Shown here piece by piece: positions 17,020-25,420 of a stretch of DNA of 55,475 nucleotides. A program made the translations under genes and the position numbers. The notes below the pieces were generated by a model. It ran no database searches. It was not told where the DNA came from and worked only from the letters and a program-made list of their open reading frames with translations. The first letter of the stretch is position 1. Every line of letters begins with the position of its first letter. Source of the stretch: Borreliella garinii (GTDB lineage Bacteria > Spirochaetota > Spirochaetia > JABEVK01); assembly GCA_020720765.1 (NCBI GenBank), contig DYOB01000007.1, positions 1 through 55,475 of the forward strand, in the 5' to 3' direction.

Positions 17020-18319
17020 GGTTCTCTGACAATTGATCCGCAACCCTGAAAATGATTTCGTAAAGCGGAACGATATCCTGAAGGTCCACAGCTGCGAAAC
17101 ATACGCGCAAGTGGTGGCTGTCCAGGGCAATCGTACCAACACCTTCCTTATCGAGCAGGGTTCGCCTGAGTTTCTCCGCATCAAGGTTTCCGGTGTGAAA
17201 ACTCATAAAGTACCCGGAGTTAAAGGGCATAGCTTTCAGTTCTCGGCCAGTCGTTTTATGCTGAAGGATGCTTTTTACCTTATAGTATCTTTCACCAAGT
17301 GCTTCTGCGAATTTCACCTTGATACCATGGTAAACAAGACTTGTCAATTCTTTATAGAGGATACTCTGGGCTACCCGGCTTGCACTCGAGATGCTGGCTC
17401 GAATCGCACCCTTGATTTTTGCCTCCATAGCCTCGGCAACTTTGGGAGTAAGAGACCTTGACCCTAGGGTAAAAAACCCGATTCTGAAACCCCAGACATA
17501 ATCTTCTTTAGTTGCCCCGTCGCATTTGACAGCTAAAAGTCGTTCATGGGTATTGTGGAGGGTGGTGAATAAACTCTGACGGTAGACATCGTTCTCATAA
17601 AAGAGTCCGAAATAGGCATCATCAAGAATTACAACTAGGTCGCGGCCGCTTTCTGCTACACGCCTGAGCTCCTGGTTCAATTTCACTGCCTCGTCAACTG
17701 TAGGAGAATAGCCTGAAGGATTGTGGGGAAAATTCAAAACCAAGATGGCCTTGCCTTCAGTGGGAGTGTTTTTTATAATAAGGTCGGCAAGAGCCGCCAT
17801 ATTCAAACCACCCTCCGAGGTGAAAAGAGGGTAGGTAATGATATTTGCCTTGCACTTCGTGTTAAATATCAATTCATAATTATCCCAGCTTAGATCTGGA
17901 AAAAAGACATTATCACCTTCCTGGCAGAAAAGTTCGGCTGCAAGCACTAAACCTCCGGTGATACCTGTCACAACAGAGGGAATTCCTACATTTTCACCTT
18001 GAAGTCCGGGATTTTTGCGGATCATCTCTTCCTTCCAAAGGTTACGTAGTCTGGGTTCACCGGCAGTAGGTGCGTAGCCCACAGCCTCGGAAGGAGTAAG
18101 CCGGGGCAGATTTTCCTGAATCGTTGGAAGAATAAGAGGATCCCCGTCTTTAAATGCCATGCCAGCGGTGGCATTATAAGTCTTCGCGAGCTTGGAGGCT
18201 TCTGCGGACTGAGCGACTATGCCCTTGGGAAAGTAGATGGCCTTTCCATATTCGCTGAGACAACGCCCCGCGGTAGTTCCTTCAAGCGCTAGATTGAGTT
18301 CTTCTGCTAATGGATTCAT
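17012..18319 (-). CDS. PLP-dependent class I/II aminotransferase
   Basis: About 435 residues of fold-type I aminotransferase. Seen: GYAPTAGEPRLRNLWKEEM, VVTGITGGLVLAAELFCQEGDNVF, the cofactor-anchoring LNFPHNPSGYSP (Asn-Pro), DDAYFGLFYE (Asp and Tyr contacting PLP), and GATKEDYVWGFRIGFFTLG, which contains the likely Schiff-base lysine and the phosphate-binding arginine. The substrate is not assignable. The ATG at 18319 is chosen because a promoter places +1 exactly there; a TTG at 18355 is an in-frame alternative. It overlaps the downstream lipoprotein gene. Confidence 0.85.
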   Translation of the reverse strand: MNPLAEELNLALEGTTAGRCLSEYGKAIYFPKGIVAQSAEASKLAKTYNATAGMAFKDGDPLILPTIQENLPRLTPSEAVGYAPTAGEPRLRNLWKEEMIRKNPGLQGENVGIPSVVTGITGGLVLAAELFCQEGDNVFFPDLSWDNYELIFNTKCKANIITYPLFTSEGGLNMAALADLIIKNTPTEGKAILVLNFPHNPSGYSPTVDEAVKLNQELRRVAESGRDLVVILDDAYFGLFYENDVYRQSLFTTLHNTHERLLAVKCDGATKEDYVWGFRIGFFTLGSRSLTPKVAEAMEAKIKGAIRASISSASRVAQSILYKELTSLVYHGIKVKFAEALGERYYKVKSILQHKTTGRELKAMPFNSGYFMSFHTGNLDAEKLRRTLLDKEGVGTIALDSHHLRVCFAAVDLQDIVPLYEIIFRVADQLSENHA

Positions 18320-18325
18320 GTGGAT

Positions 18326-18355
18326 ACCATAACTATCAAAGAAAGCCCTTGTCAA
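18326..18355 (-). promoter_or_regulatory. Promoter of the aminotransferase gene (leaderless)
   Basis: On the minus strand TTGACA (18355-18350), 18-bp spacer, TATGGT (18331-18326), then six bases and the ATG at 18319. The -35 box overlaps the -35 box of the divergent promoter. Confidence 0.45.
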
Positions 18356-18377
18356 TCAGGCCTTGTGACACTAATAT
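18349..18377 (+). promoter_or_regulatory. Divergent promoter of the helical-protein gene
   Basis: TTGTCA (18349-18354), 17-bp spacer, TAATAT (18372-18377). Predicted start at about 18384, four bases before the ATG at 18388. It shares five bases of its -35 with the opposing promoter. Confidence 0.5.
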
Positions 18378-18387
18378 CAGAGATGAG

Positions 18388-19953
18388 ATGCAAGAGAAAA
18401 AGCAAAAACTTACAGATCCTCCACACCCCCCCTCTCTACCTACCTGGTGGGAAACCCTCCTCAGTTTTTTAGGCATAGGAAACGGTAAGGACAGGGAAAA
18501 ACTACTCATTCTAAAAAACATCAGAAACACCCTAAAACAAACCGGAAAAAAATATTTCCAAGTGGGTGTCGACATGGCGGAACCCGCCCTGGCTAAGATT
18601 TTTTATGACATCTACGTCACCCTAGGCCCAGCCCAATCCCTGCTTGTCAATCTTCAAACAAGTGGCGCTCTCAAGACTATCGTTATCGAAGGTGGCCTCA
18701 GCGAAACTGTTCTGGGTTTAGCAAGAAGCCTTGACGACGATTCGATCCAAAAACGAGCCAAGGAAATTCCCCACAGCCAGCTTACTGAAGAACTGCACCA
18801 GGTGTATGGAAATTATTATGGCGCCTTTACTTCGGAAGTTACGAAAAAAATCGAGTCCCAGTACAATCTTATCCTTCTTTTTCTCGAGTTGTTAAAGATC
18901 AATTACTATTTTCTCCTGAAAAAGTTCGACTCCAACCTTGCTGAAAGGGATTTGACCCATTCTCCGCGTTTTGAAAAAATCAACGGCACTTACATCGTTG
19001 ACGACCTGAAGGAATTCTGGGAAATGGGCTCTCATGTTCCCATCCAGGCTGATTGGGAAAGTGTTTTCGACGCTCTGAAAGCCTATAAAAACATGGACCC
19101 TGTCAACCGTAACTCTTGGAAACGGGTCCTCCAGCATTTATCAAATTTACAAAGAAGTGATTTGCTTCCTCTCATCATTCAACACGTGAGCCAGGACCCC
19201 GCATACCAGGTTCTTTCAAAACCTCCTAAGGAGAGTCTCGTCGAAGCACACCTTGGAACAGTAAAGACCCGCTATGAAATGCTGCTCGGAAAACTCAAAA
19301 CAGAAAACCGGATGAGTGCGATTTCAAAACTTGCTAGAGAAGTTTTTGGAACCGAAGGTGTAAGCAGAACAAAATTTTATACCGAGAAAGCGAATACAGC
19401 TTTTTCCAGGAAAATGCTCGGTGGCTACCTCTACGTGGAAAGCATCAACTATTTAAAGGCTTTTCTTATTGATTTCTGTAAAAAAGACCTGCGTGAACTC
19501 TTTAACTATCTTGTAGTGAAAGGACAATGGTTCAACCAGGAACTCAGCAAACCTTATGCGGATTCTATCCACAGACTTATGGAAATCAGCGAGCGCCTTA
19601 TCCAATTCGACGAATCCCTCTCTGAAGAATCTGAACGTGGGGCAAAGCTTAAAAGTCACTTGATAAAATCGGACAGGGACAGCAACGCCATGTCCATCGT
19701 GAAAACTCTTCTACGCGACATTAATGCTTTGGCAAAAACCTTTTTGGTGGAAACTGGAAATGAACTCATTGTAGTGGGAAAAAACCTCAAAGCAGTCCTC
19801 GAAGATTTTCCTAAAGTCAAGCACGAGGTCATTATGAACTGGAAGAATCTAGAAACCGGTACCATACCGGAATTAAAAGAAAGAATGCTTGCAGTGTATA
19901 AGAAGATTTTTAATTTCGTCCAACTCTTGCAATTCTATATGAAAGAAAGCTAA
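18388..19953 (+). CDS. Large helical protein of unknown function
   Basis: 521 residues, not recognised. The N-terminus is proline-rich and polar (TDPPHPPSLPTWWETLLSFL), followed by a mostly alpha-helical, charged, leucine-rich body with no clear membrane segment after residue 40. No catalytic motif seen. The general character resembles the other unknown helical protein at 51196-52614; both may be spirochaete-specific cytoplasmic proteins. The start at 18388 is chosen from the promoter position; the frame extends to 18310. Its TAA stop forms part of the IS target duplication, so the IS remnant begins at the next base. Confidence 0.75.
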   Translation: MQEKKQKLTDPPHPPSLPTWWETLLSFLGIGNGKDREKLLILKNIRNTLKQTGKKYFQVGVDMAEPALAKIFYDIYVTLGPAQSLLVNLQTSGALKTIVIEGGLSETVLGLARSLDDDSIQKRAKEIPHSQLTEELHQVYGNYYGAFTSEVTKKIESQYNLILLFLELLKINYYFLLKKFDSNLAERDLTHSPRFEKINGTYIVDDLKEFWEMGSHVPIQADWESVFDALKAYKNMDPVNRNSWKRVLQHLSNLQRSDLLPLIIQHVSQDPAYQVLSKPPKESLVEAHLGTVKTRYEMLLGKLKTENRMSAISKLAREVFGTEGVSRTKFYTEKANTAFSRKMLGGYLYVESINYLKAFLIDFCKKDLRELFNYLVVKGQWFNQELSKPYADSIHRLMEISERLIQFDESLSEESERGAKLKSHLIKSDRDSNAMSIVKTLLRDINALAKTFLVETGNELIVVGKNLKAVLEDFPKVKHEVIMNWKNLETGTIPELKERMLAVYKKIFNFVQLLQFYMKES

Positions 19954-20420
19954 GAGCCTGTTGCGCTTGAGACCGCAGGAATTTACTAGGAGCCTGTTGC
20001 GCTTGAGACCGCAGGAATTTACATGAGGTTGAACTGTGTGATACTTTGTTACGCATGGCGACACGATACAAAAGTATTCGCTACGATCGGGCTGTGGAAT
20101 TGGAGAAGGAACTTTCAGAGAAAGTCGCTGAATTGCTGCAGAAAGCCGAGCAAGAAGCGAAAGAGCACCGTCGAACCGGTCTTTGGAATCATCAAACAGG
20201 TCTTGGGCTTCCGGCAGTTTTTGCTTCGGGGTCTGAATAAAGTCAACTTGGAGTGGCAGTTGGTGAGCTGTGCTTATAACCTTAAAAGGTTGGCGGTTTT
20301 GGTCAGATGGGGGTAAAAGAGGGACCAAAACTGAGCTTTTTGACCCGGGCAAGGGTTTCCGGGCGCCCTGTGCATCCCGGCTCCCCTAGCCGGTGTCAAA
20401 ATCTTAAGCGCAACAGGCTC
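19954..20420 (+). mobile_element. Internally deleted IS remnant (copy B; IS1182/IS5-like)
   Basis: 467-bp element bounded by GAGCCTGTTGCGCTT inverted ends and flanked on both sides by CTAA (19950-19953 and 20421-20424), a 4-bp target duplication. The left end is present twice: 34 bases of end, CTAG, then the end again from 19992. Inside, the transposase N-terminus (MATRYKSIRYDRAVELEKEL..., ATG at 20055) is joined to its C-terminus (VEPVFGIIKQVLGFRQFLLR..., from 20170, stop near 20314) by a deletion that also shifts frame. The C-terminus resembles DDE transposases of the IS1182/IS5 group. Non-autonomous. Confidence 0.85.
20055..20316 (+). pseudogene. Transposase remnant: N- and C-terminal parts fused out of frame
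   Basis: The N-terminal about 37 codons (YDRAVELEKELSEKVAELL) and the last about 48 codons (FGIIKQVLGFRQFLLRGLNK, then EWQLVSCAYNLKRLAVL) of a DDE transposase flank a deletion near 20166-20170 with a +1 frame change. All catalytic residues of the core are missing except possibly the region of the last glutamate-bearing helix. Confidence 0.8.
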
Positions 20421-20427
20421 CTAAGCC

Positions 20428-20760
20428 CTACCGGAATTTAGCAGGTTTATGGTAGGAGTTCATAACTTCCTGGATAAAATCTTTCATCACGGGATTCACA
20501 TCGAAACGAACCCCGATTCTGGTGCCCGTAACGTTGGTGACGTAGGCTTCCACGACTCTGTGATTGTCCCTAAACCCGATTTTCAGCTTGATAGTGTCCC
20601 CGGGATAAAAAACCTGGTTTATCCTGAGTCCGGCTCCTGAAACTGATAAATCGTAGATTTTACATTCGTACCAGGTTTCTGCGTAATTATAATAACCATC
20701 GATGTCCACTGATTTCCTGGGAGCTTGTCTTTTACTTGTGATAGGGTTATAGCTTGCCAA
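20428..20760 (-). CDS. PilZ domain protein (c-di-GMP receptor)
   Basis: 110 residues that are essentially a single PilZ domain. The c-di-GMP-binding motifs are intact: RxxxR as R11-QAP-R15 and (D/N)xSxxG as D37-LSVSG42. It likely transmits c-di-GMP level to a partner protein by direct contact. The start is TTG at 20760, supported by GGAGGAAGG upstream. The stop codon lies four bases beyond the 3' target duplication of the adjacent IS remnant, so the IS inserted in the tiny gap between this gene and the convergent helical-protein gene. Confidence 0.92.
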   Translation of the reverse strand: MASYNPITSKRQAPRKSVDIDGYYNYAETWYECKIYDLSVSGAGLRINQVFYPGDTIKLKIGFRDNHRVVEAYVTNVTGTRIGVRFDVNPVMKDFIQEVMNSYHKPAKFR

Positions 20761-20831
20761 AATCCCTTCCTCCCTCGTCAGAATTCAGTATACTAATCCA
20801 CAATATATCACATTCTTCAAAAGAGGGAAAG

Positions 20832-21605
20832 ATGAGGCTTATATCTTGGAATGTCAACGGTATCAGGGCGGTTCTCGGTAAAGGGCTAGCAGAACAAATG
20901 GCCGAATGGCAGGCGGACATTGTATGCCTACAGGAAACCAAGGCGCGGGAAAATCAGGTGGATGGGTCGCTTTGGGAAAAGCTGGGGTACTACCATCATT
21001 GGAGTGAAGCGGAGAAAGCCGGTTATAGCGGTGTTGTGACGTTTTCCAAGAAAAAGCCCGACAAGGTTTGGAGGCTAGGAAACGAGGATTTCGACAAGGA
21101 AGGACGTGTTATCGGTGTAGACTTTCCGGGAATGTCAGTAGTCAACGCCTATTTTCCAAACAGCCAGGACGCGGGTGCGAGGCTCGACTATAAACTTGCT
21201 TTTTGCCGCGCTCTTGAAGAAAAGCTAGAAAACTTGCGCACTCAAGGGCGGGAAATCCTTCTATGCGGTGATTACAACATCGCTCATCAACCTATTGACC
21301 TGGCTCGCCCTAAGGAAAACGTAGGAAATCCAGGGTATCTGCCGGAAGAACGCGCTTGGATGGAGCATTTTCTGGGCCTTGGTTGGGTCGATACTTTTCG
21401 TAGCCTTCATCCAGATACGGTTCAGTACAGTTGGTGGAGTTATCGATTTCAGGCACGCCAGAAAAATATAGGTTGGAGAATCGATTACCATTGTGTGACC
21501 CCGAAATTGGGTAAACTTATCAAGTCAGCAGAAATTTATGAAAAAATAACAGGTTCCGACCATTGTCCCGTTTCTGTTGATATTGATATTGACACCCTAC
21601 GGTAA
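20832..21605 (+). CDS. xth: Exodeoxyribonuclease III / AP endonuclease
   Basis: 257-residue Mg2+-dependent AP endonuclease and 3'-5' exonuclease of base-excision repair. Family motifs: LISWNVNGIRA (metal Asn), VCLQETKA (metal Glu), LLCGDYNIAH (Asp/Asn pair), and C-terminal WRIDYHCVTP and GSDHCPVSVDI (catalytic His). Its length is typical of the ExoIII/ExoA class. The start at 20832 follows GAGGGAAAG by one turn; an upstream in-frame start at 20754 has no support. Divergent from the PilZ gene. Confidence 0.95.
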   Translation: MRLISWNVNGIRAVLGKGLAEQMAEWQADIVCLQETKARENQVDGSLWEKLGYYHHWSEAEKAGYSGVVTFSKKKPDKVWRLGNEDFDKEGRVIGVDFPGMSVVNAYFPNSQDAGARLDYKLAFCRALEEKLENLRTQGREILLCGDYNIAHQPIDLARPKENVGNPGYLPEERAWMEHFLGLGWVDTFRSLHPDTVQYSWWSYRFQARQKNIGWRIDYHCVTPKLGKLIKSAEIYEKITGSDHCPVSVDIDIDTLR

Positions 21606-21644
21606 TTGCATAAAACTGGGATATGTTTCACTAAGGAGGATTTT

Positions 21645-22985
21645 GTGAAGAAAATACTAGCACTTATGTTTGCCCTTTCAGCGTTATCCGGACTCTCCGC
21701 ACAGGAAGTGTCTGAGAAACAGGATTTGACACTGTTTGATATCAGTTTTTACGACAGGAGTCTGGACCGCCGTATAGTCGAAGGTGTGGATGCAAGAATC
21801 CGCCAAGTGTTCGTGAACTTGGGCAGGTTCAACGTCATCGGACTGACCTACAGGCTCGACGCCGTGGATGTCGATGACTTCTTGGCTAAGATCCGCGAAG
21901 CCAAGGAAGCTGATACCTACATCCCTATCAGATTCCAGACTGGAGAAGCCCAGTTTACAGAAGCCGAGTACAACAAACTCGTGAATTCTTTCATTTTGGT
22001 CATACCCCAGATCAACAGCTATTCATCCGAGGTGAAAGGCCGCAACACTGAGGTGAATATCGAAACGAGTTTCACCGTCATTGACGCACGCACAATGTCT
22101 GCTTTAAAGGAAGTTATCGTTGAGACTTCCGGCAGCGCACGGACCGAGGCAGAAGCAAGAAGGGACGCCATTAACGCAATTTCCACCCGGCTTGAATTCG
22201 AAATCCGTTCTATTCCACAGTTCCAGATTAAATCTGGCATTATCGATGTCAAACTCTTCGAAGTGTCTATCGAACTCGGTAAGAATATGGGTATCCAGGT
22301 AGGTGACGAATACGTTCTTCAGGCCAAATCTGAAGTAGCCGGTTTCGAGAATGTTGAAGAAACTGGACTTCTGATTGTTAAAGACGTTCAAGGTGAATTT
22401 TCTAAGGCCACTGTCATCTACGGAAATCCGACCCTGGGCGACCCTGTTCTAGAACTACCACGTTTGGGAGCCGACATTGTACCTTATGTTTCCATTGGTA
22501 TGCGAACCATGCTCGACAAAAAAACTCTCACTGATGAACAGGCTACTTCCCAGGTCTTCAACCTCGGTCTCAAAGCCATCGGAAGCCGCGGTTTCTACGC
22601 GGGCCGCCCCTACGTTGCCCTGGAATATACCCAGTCTGACTTAGGCTTCCTTAGATTCTTCTTTATCCCCGTGAACTTGTGGGTAGGCGGAGAATATACA
22701 CTTTACCTCGGTCGTATCACAATAAACCCCGGGATAGCTATTGGTGGAACAGGAATTTACTTTCTCTGGGATAACAGCGACGACCCCGTGACCTTTTCTC
22801 ACATCGGAGCCAGAGCTGATATGAACCTGAGTATCCTCTTCAACCGCGATATGAAGTTAGGTGCTACCGCAGGCGCTCGGTTTATGCTTGGAATTTTCCC
22901 CGGCTCAACGAGCACGAAGCTCAACGAGTTTCTGGGATCCTATACTATGCTCACAGGCGGTATAGAATTCACGATTAAACTGTAA
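21645..22985 (+). CDS. Exported protein: CsgG/FlgT-like domain plus outer-membrane barrel
   Basis: 446 residues starting with GTG after AAGGAGG; the signal peptide is VKKILALMFALSALSGLSAQ. Residues 25-200 resemble the alpha/beta fold of CsgG/LpoB/FlgT-type periplasmic domains. About 200-260 (IIDVKLFEVSIELGKNMGIQ) resembles an FlgT C-terminal segment. The last about 190 residues alternate hydrophobic strands (GGEYTLYLGRITINPGIAIG), suggesting a small beta-barrel. No exact family assigned. Probably anchored in the outer membrane. Followed by a strong terminator, so monocistronic. Confidence 0.7.
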   Translation: MKKILALMFALSALSGLSAQEVSEKQDLTLFDISFYDRSLDRRIVEGVDARIRQVFVNLGRFNVIGLTYRLDAVDVDDFLAKIREAKEADTYIPIRFQTGEAQFTEAEYNKLVNSFILVIPQINSYSSEVKGRNTEVNIETSFTVIDARTMSALKEVIVETSGSARTEAEARRDAINAISTRLEFEIRSIPQFQIKSGIIDVKLFEVSIELGKNMGIQVGDEYVLQAKSEVAGFENVEETGLLIVKDVQGEFSKATVIYGNPTLGDPVLELPRLGADIVPYVSIGMRTMLDKKTLTDEQATSQVFNLGLKAIGSRGFYAGRPYVALEYTQSDLGFLRFFFIPVNLWVGGEYTLYLGRITINPGIAIGGTGIYFLWDNSDDPVTFSHIGARADMNLSILFNRDMKLGATAGARFMLGIFPGSTSTKLNEFLGSYTMLTGGIEFTIKL

Positions 22986-23001
22986 TCCTGTTTTCCCTAT
23001 G

Positions 23002-23030
23002 AAACCGCCGGTAAAACGGCGGTTTTTTTT
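23002..23030 (+). terminator. Rho-independent terminator
   Basis: AAACCGCCG-GTAAAA-CGGCGGTTT: a 6-bp GC stem extended by A-T pairs, followed by eight T residues, 17 bases after the stop at 22985. Confidence 0.93.
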
Positions 23031-23073
23031 ATCCTTATCCTGTTTTCATCCGATCATAGAACCGAGGTAAGTT

Positions 23074-23673
23074 ATGAAACTCAAATACAATGCTCCCGTA
23101 ACATTTAGTTTTGCCATTATTGCCACGCTTATTTTAACCATGGATCAGTTTCTTTTTCCTGGAATGATAGCCCAGTGGTTCACCGCCCCTGGTAAAAGCT
23201 GGGATCCTTCAAACCCCGGACACTACTTCACCTTACTTTCTTATGTATTCGGCCACGAAAGCTGGACGCACCTTTGGAGCAATTTCCTTATCCTTCTCCT
23301 CCTTGGACCCATCCTCGAAGAAAAATACGACCCAAAGAGTTTCCTCATTATGGTGGGAACAACAACCCTCACTGTGGGTGTCTTTCAGGTTCTCCTTGCA
23401 CAGCCACCTCTGACAGGCTCAAGTGCCCTGGGTTTTATGATGATTATGCTTGTGAGTTTTGCCCGTACCAAGCCTGGAGAAGTTCCTATTAGTCTTATCC
23501 TTATTTTTATTGTTTACCTATTAAATGAACTCACCAGAGCCACGGGAGTTGACGGAGCCAGCGTCAGCGCAGCTGCTCATATAGTCGGCGGACTTTGCGG
23601 GGTGATCTTCGGTTTTCTCAAGAATGGCCAGGTCAGTATGGCGGGTTCACCCCGTCCGGTTACTGTTCAATAG
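23074..23673 (+). CDS. Rhomboid-family intramembrane serine protease
   Basis: 199 residues with six hydrophobic segments. The catalytic dyad is visible: GSSALGF in TM4 (Ser117) and AAHIVGG in TM6 (His169). The conserved HxxxN of the TM2 region is present in TSYVFGHESW-THLWSN form (His66, Asn70). It cleaves membrane-protein substrates within the inner membrane; the substrate is unknown. GAGGTAAG precedes the ATG. Convergent with the RelA/SpoT-TPR gene. Confidence 0.92.
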   Translation: MKLKYNAPVTFSFAIIATLILTMDQFLFPGMIAQWFTAPGKSWDPSNPGHYFTLLSYVFGHESWTHLWSNFLILLLLGPILEEKYDPKSFLIMVGTTTLTVGVFQVLLAQPPLTGSSALGFMMIMLVSFARTKPGEVPISLILIFIVYLLNELTRATGVDGASVSAAAHIVGGLCGVIFGFLKNGQVSMAGSPRPVTVQ

Positions 23674-23683
23674 AAGTGCCACG

Positions 23684-24892
23684 CTAGCTGAATTCATGAA
23701 TTTCCATCTGTCGGGCCAAGGCTAAAGCATCTTCCGCTTCAGGGTGTATGTTCAGCGCCGCCTGGCAGTCATCCCTTGCTTCGAATATTTGTCCAAGTTT
23801 TTCATGAGCCTTCGCCCTGGCGATAAGACTGTCGTATTGAACCGGTACCAGAATAAGGCTCTGGTCGAAATCCTTGATAGCTTCCTTATAGTGTCCCAGA
23901 AAGTCTTTCACAACTCCTCTGTAATAAAAGGCCTTGGAATTCTGGGGGTCTTCTTTCATCGAGTTATCAAAATCGTCCAGGGCGTTTTCGAAAAGACCTT
24001 CTGCGAAGTAGGCCATTCCCCTATGGACTAAAACAAGGCTTTTCACAAAACCAGAAGCATCCTTACGCAGAATTGTGCTGTAATAGTTAATGGCCTTTTT
24101 ATAATTATTGGCATTATGGCTCGACAAAGCCTCTAAAAGCAATTGATCGATGCTCGATGTTTCATTTGCAGGGGACAAATCCTCGTGTGTGTGAAGTGAA
24201 GGGGAAAACCCCTGGTCCGGTTCTTGAACACTGCGCACATGGCTCAGAAAGGTTTTTCTTCTCAGGTTCAGTTCATGGCTGAGTTGGCGCTGATAATCGC
24301 GTATCTCCTGGAAGATAATATCTGAAAGTGTGAGGTTTGCATTAAGTGCGGCAAGTTTACGCTTGAGAGGCTGGTCAAAAGGGGCAAATTTCGCTTTATA
24401 GATCAACTCGTGTTCAACCTCAGCCCAAGCATCCTGGATAATTGTGCGTACTTGAATCTCTAAAGGCGGTGGATAAGCAACTTGGGAAATGCGTTTGAGG
24501 TCAAGCGGTAAATCAACAAGAAAATGAAGGCTCTCGTACCCAAACTCACGGACGTTTTGCTGGGCCCCCTTTCTCTCCTCTTCTAGGATGATAAATTCTC
24601 GTCGGATTAGCGTTTCAGCTTTTTTTAAGTCCTCTAAAAAAGGGCATATTATCCGAATACCCAGGAGATCTTGTATAAGTATGCTCGGAGCTTCCCCGTT
24701 GTGGCGAAACTTTTTTATATATTTCTCAAAAAAACTTCTGAAACTTTTTAACCGAACCTTAATGCCAAAGTGGTAGTCCTCTTTTCTAAACCAGTCGTGA
24801 AACCGCGACTCGATAACCTCCAGAATGCTTTCCATAACAGGTCTTTGATTCTGGTACTCATCCTCAAGCAGTCGACGGTTCGGGACTTTCAT
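23684..24892 (-). CDS. RelA/SpoT-type (p)ppGpp synthetase fused to TPR repeats
   Basis: 402 residues. The N-terminal 1-200 form a RelA/SpoT nucleotidyltransferase: RLKS (47-50, substrate/ATP binding), DLLGIRII (Asp75), GYESLHF (Tyr119, His123), EIQVRT (Glu145 catalytic, Arg149), and AEVEHELIYK. There is no HD hydrolase domain, so it resembles a small alarmone synthetase. Residues 250-395 hold about four TPR repeats (NNYKKAINYYSTILRKDASG, AYFAEGLFENALDDFDNSMK, YYRGVVKDFLGHYKEAIKDF), likely for protein contacts or gating. No Shine-Dalgarno; the promoter positions suggest leaderless translation. Confidence 0.88.
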   Translation of the reverse strand: MKVPNRRLLEDEYQNQRPVMESILEVIESRFHDWFRKEDYHFGIKVRLKSFRSFFEKYIKKFRHNGEAPSILIQDLLGIRIICPFLEDLKKAETLIRREFIILEEERKGAQQNVREFGYESLHFLVDLPLDLKRISQVAYPPPLEIQVRTIIQDAWAEVEHELIYKAKFAPFDQPLKRKLAALNANLTLSDIIFQEIRDYQRQLSHELNLRRKTFLSHVRSVQEPDQGFSPSLHTHEDLSPANETSSIDQLLLEALSSHNANNYKKAINYYSTILRKDASGFVKSLVLVHRGMAYFAEGLFENALDDFDNSMKEDPQNSKAFYYRGVVKDFLGHYKEAIKDFDQSLILVPVQYDSLIARAKAHEKLGQIFEARDDCQAALNIHPEAEDALALARQMEIHEFS

Positions 24893-24898
24893 TAAGTC

Positions 24899-24928
24899 AT
24901 TTTCTACCCAAAACCCTCAACTGTCAAA
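24899..24928 (-). promoter_or_regulatory. Candidate leaderless promoter of relA/spoT-TPR gene
   Basis: On the minus strand TTGACA (24928-24923) lies in the last codons of the nucleotidase gene. It is followed by an 18-bp spacer, AAAAAT (24904-24899), six bases, and the ATG at 24892. The -10 box is weak. Confidence 0.4.
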
Positions 24929-25420
24929 CCCTAGTTGGGTTAATTCTTCAAGACTTGTTTTTGCGCCAGTATGCAGGATGAAAATGCCTCCAATGTCCAG
25001 CCAGCCTTCCCGTGCCTTTATACGGTCATCAACAAGAACAGGGATTTCTCCGTCCTTGATAAAATCCATCGCCGCACGCCCTTTTTCCTTACTTTTACAC
25101 GTGATTACCCGAACTTCATGTCCTAACTCTCTTTTACACCAGGCTATTTTTTGTGCGTCAGCCCAATTCCCCCAGGGAACACCTGTAACGATGACGGGAT
25201 TCTCATTTCTCATTTTTTTAAAAAATTCCTTACCGTCCGGCATCCAATCCAGGTTGGCGTAAAAGTTTTTGGTTCTGGCCAAGATGGGCCACATCTCTTT
25301 TTCAGGCAACTCCGATGGGCTTTTTCCAAGGATTTTACGCACTCCAGCATCAAAATCCGCCAATACGCCATCCAGATCCAGAAATAGGGTATAGGTTTTT
25401 CCTTCAAACAACCATGACAT
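24917..25420 (-). CDS. HAD-like 5'(3')-deoxyribonucleotidase
   Basis: 167 residues with HAD motif I FLDLDGVLADFDAGV, motif II IVTGVPWGNWADAQKIAWCK, and motif IV VLVDDRIKAREGW. The short helical cap and length resemble the NT5C-type deoxyribonucleotidases that dephosphorylate deoxynucleoside monophosphates; other small-molecule phosphatases are possible. The start at 25420 is chosen for GGAGGAG just upstream; the frame opens at 25432. Confidence 0.75.
   Translation of the reverse strand: MSWLFEGKTYTLFLDLDGVLADFDAGVRKILGKSPSELPEKEMWPILARTKNFYANLDWMPDGKEFFKKMRNENPVIVTGVPWGNWADAQKIAWCKRELGHEVRVITCKSKEKGRAAMDFIKDGEIPVLVDDRIKAREGWLDIGGIFILHTGAKTSLEELTQLGFDS

Noticed and set aside
15949-17184. 411-residue version of the solute-binding protein starting at 17184
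   Set aside because: The first 55 residues overlap the aminotransferase gene in another frame and hide the signal peptide; the start at 17019 gives a proper lipoprotein signal.
20055-20316. Programmed frameshift making a functional transposase in copy B
   Set aside because: The two frames are joined by a large internal deletion that removes the catalytic core, not by a slippery site.
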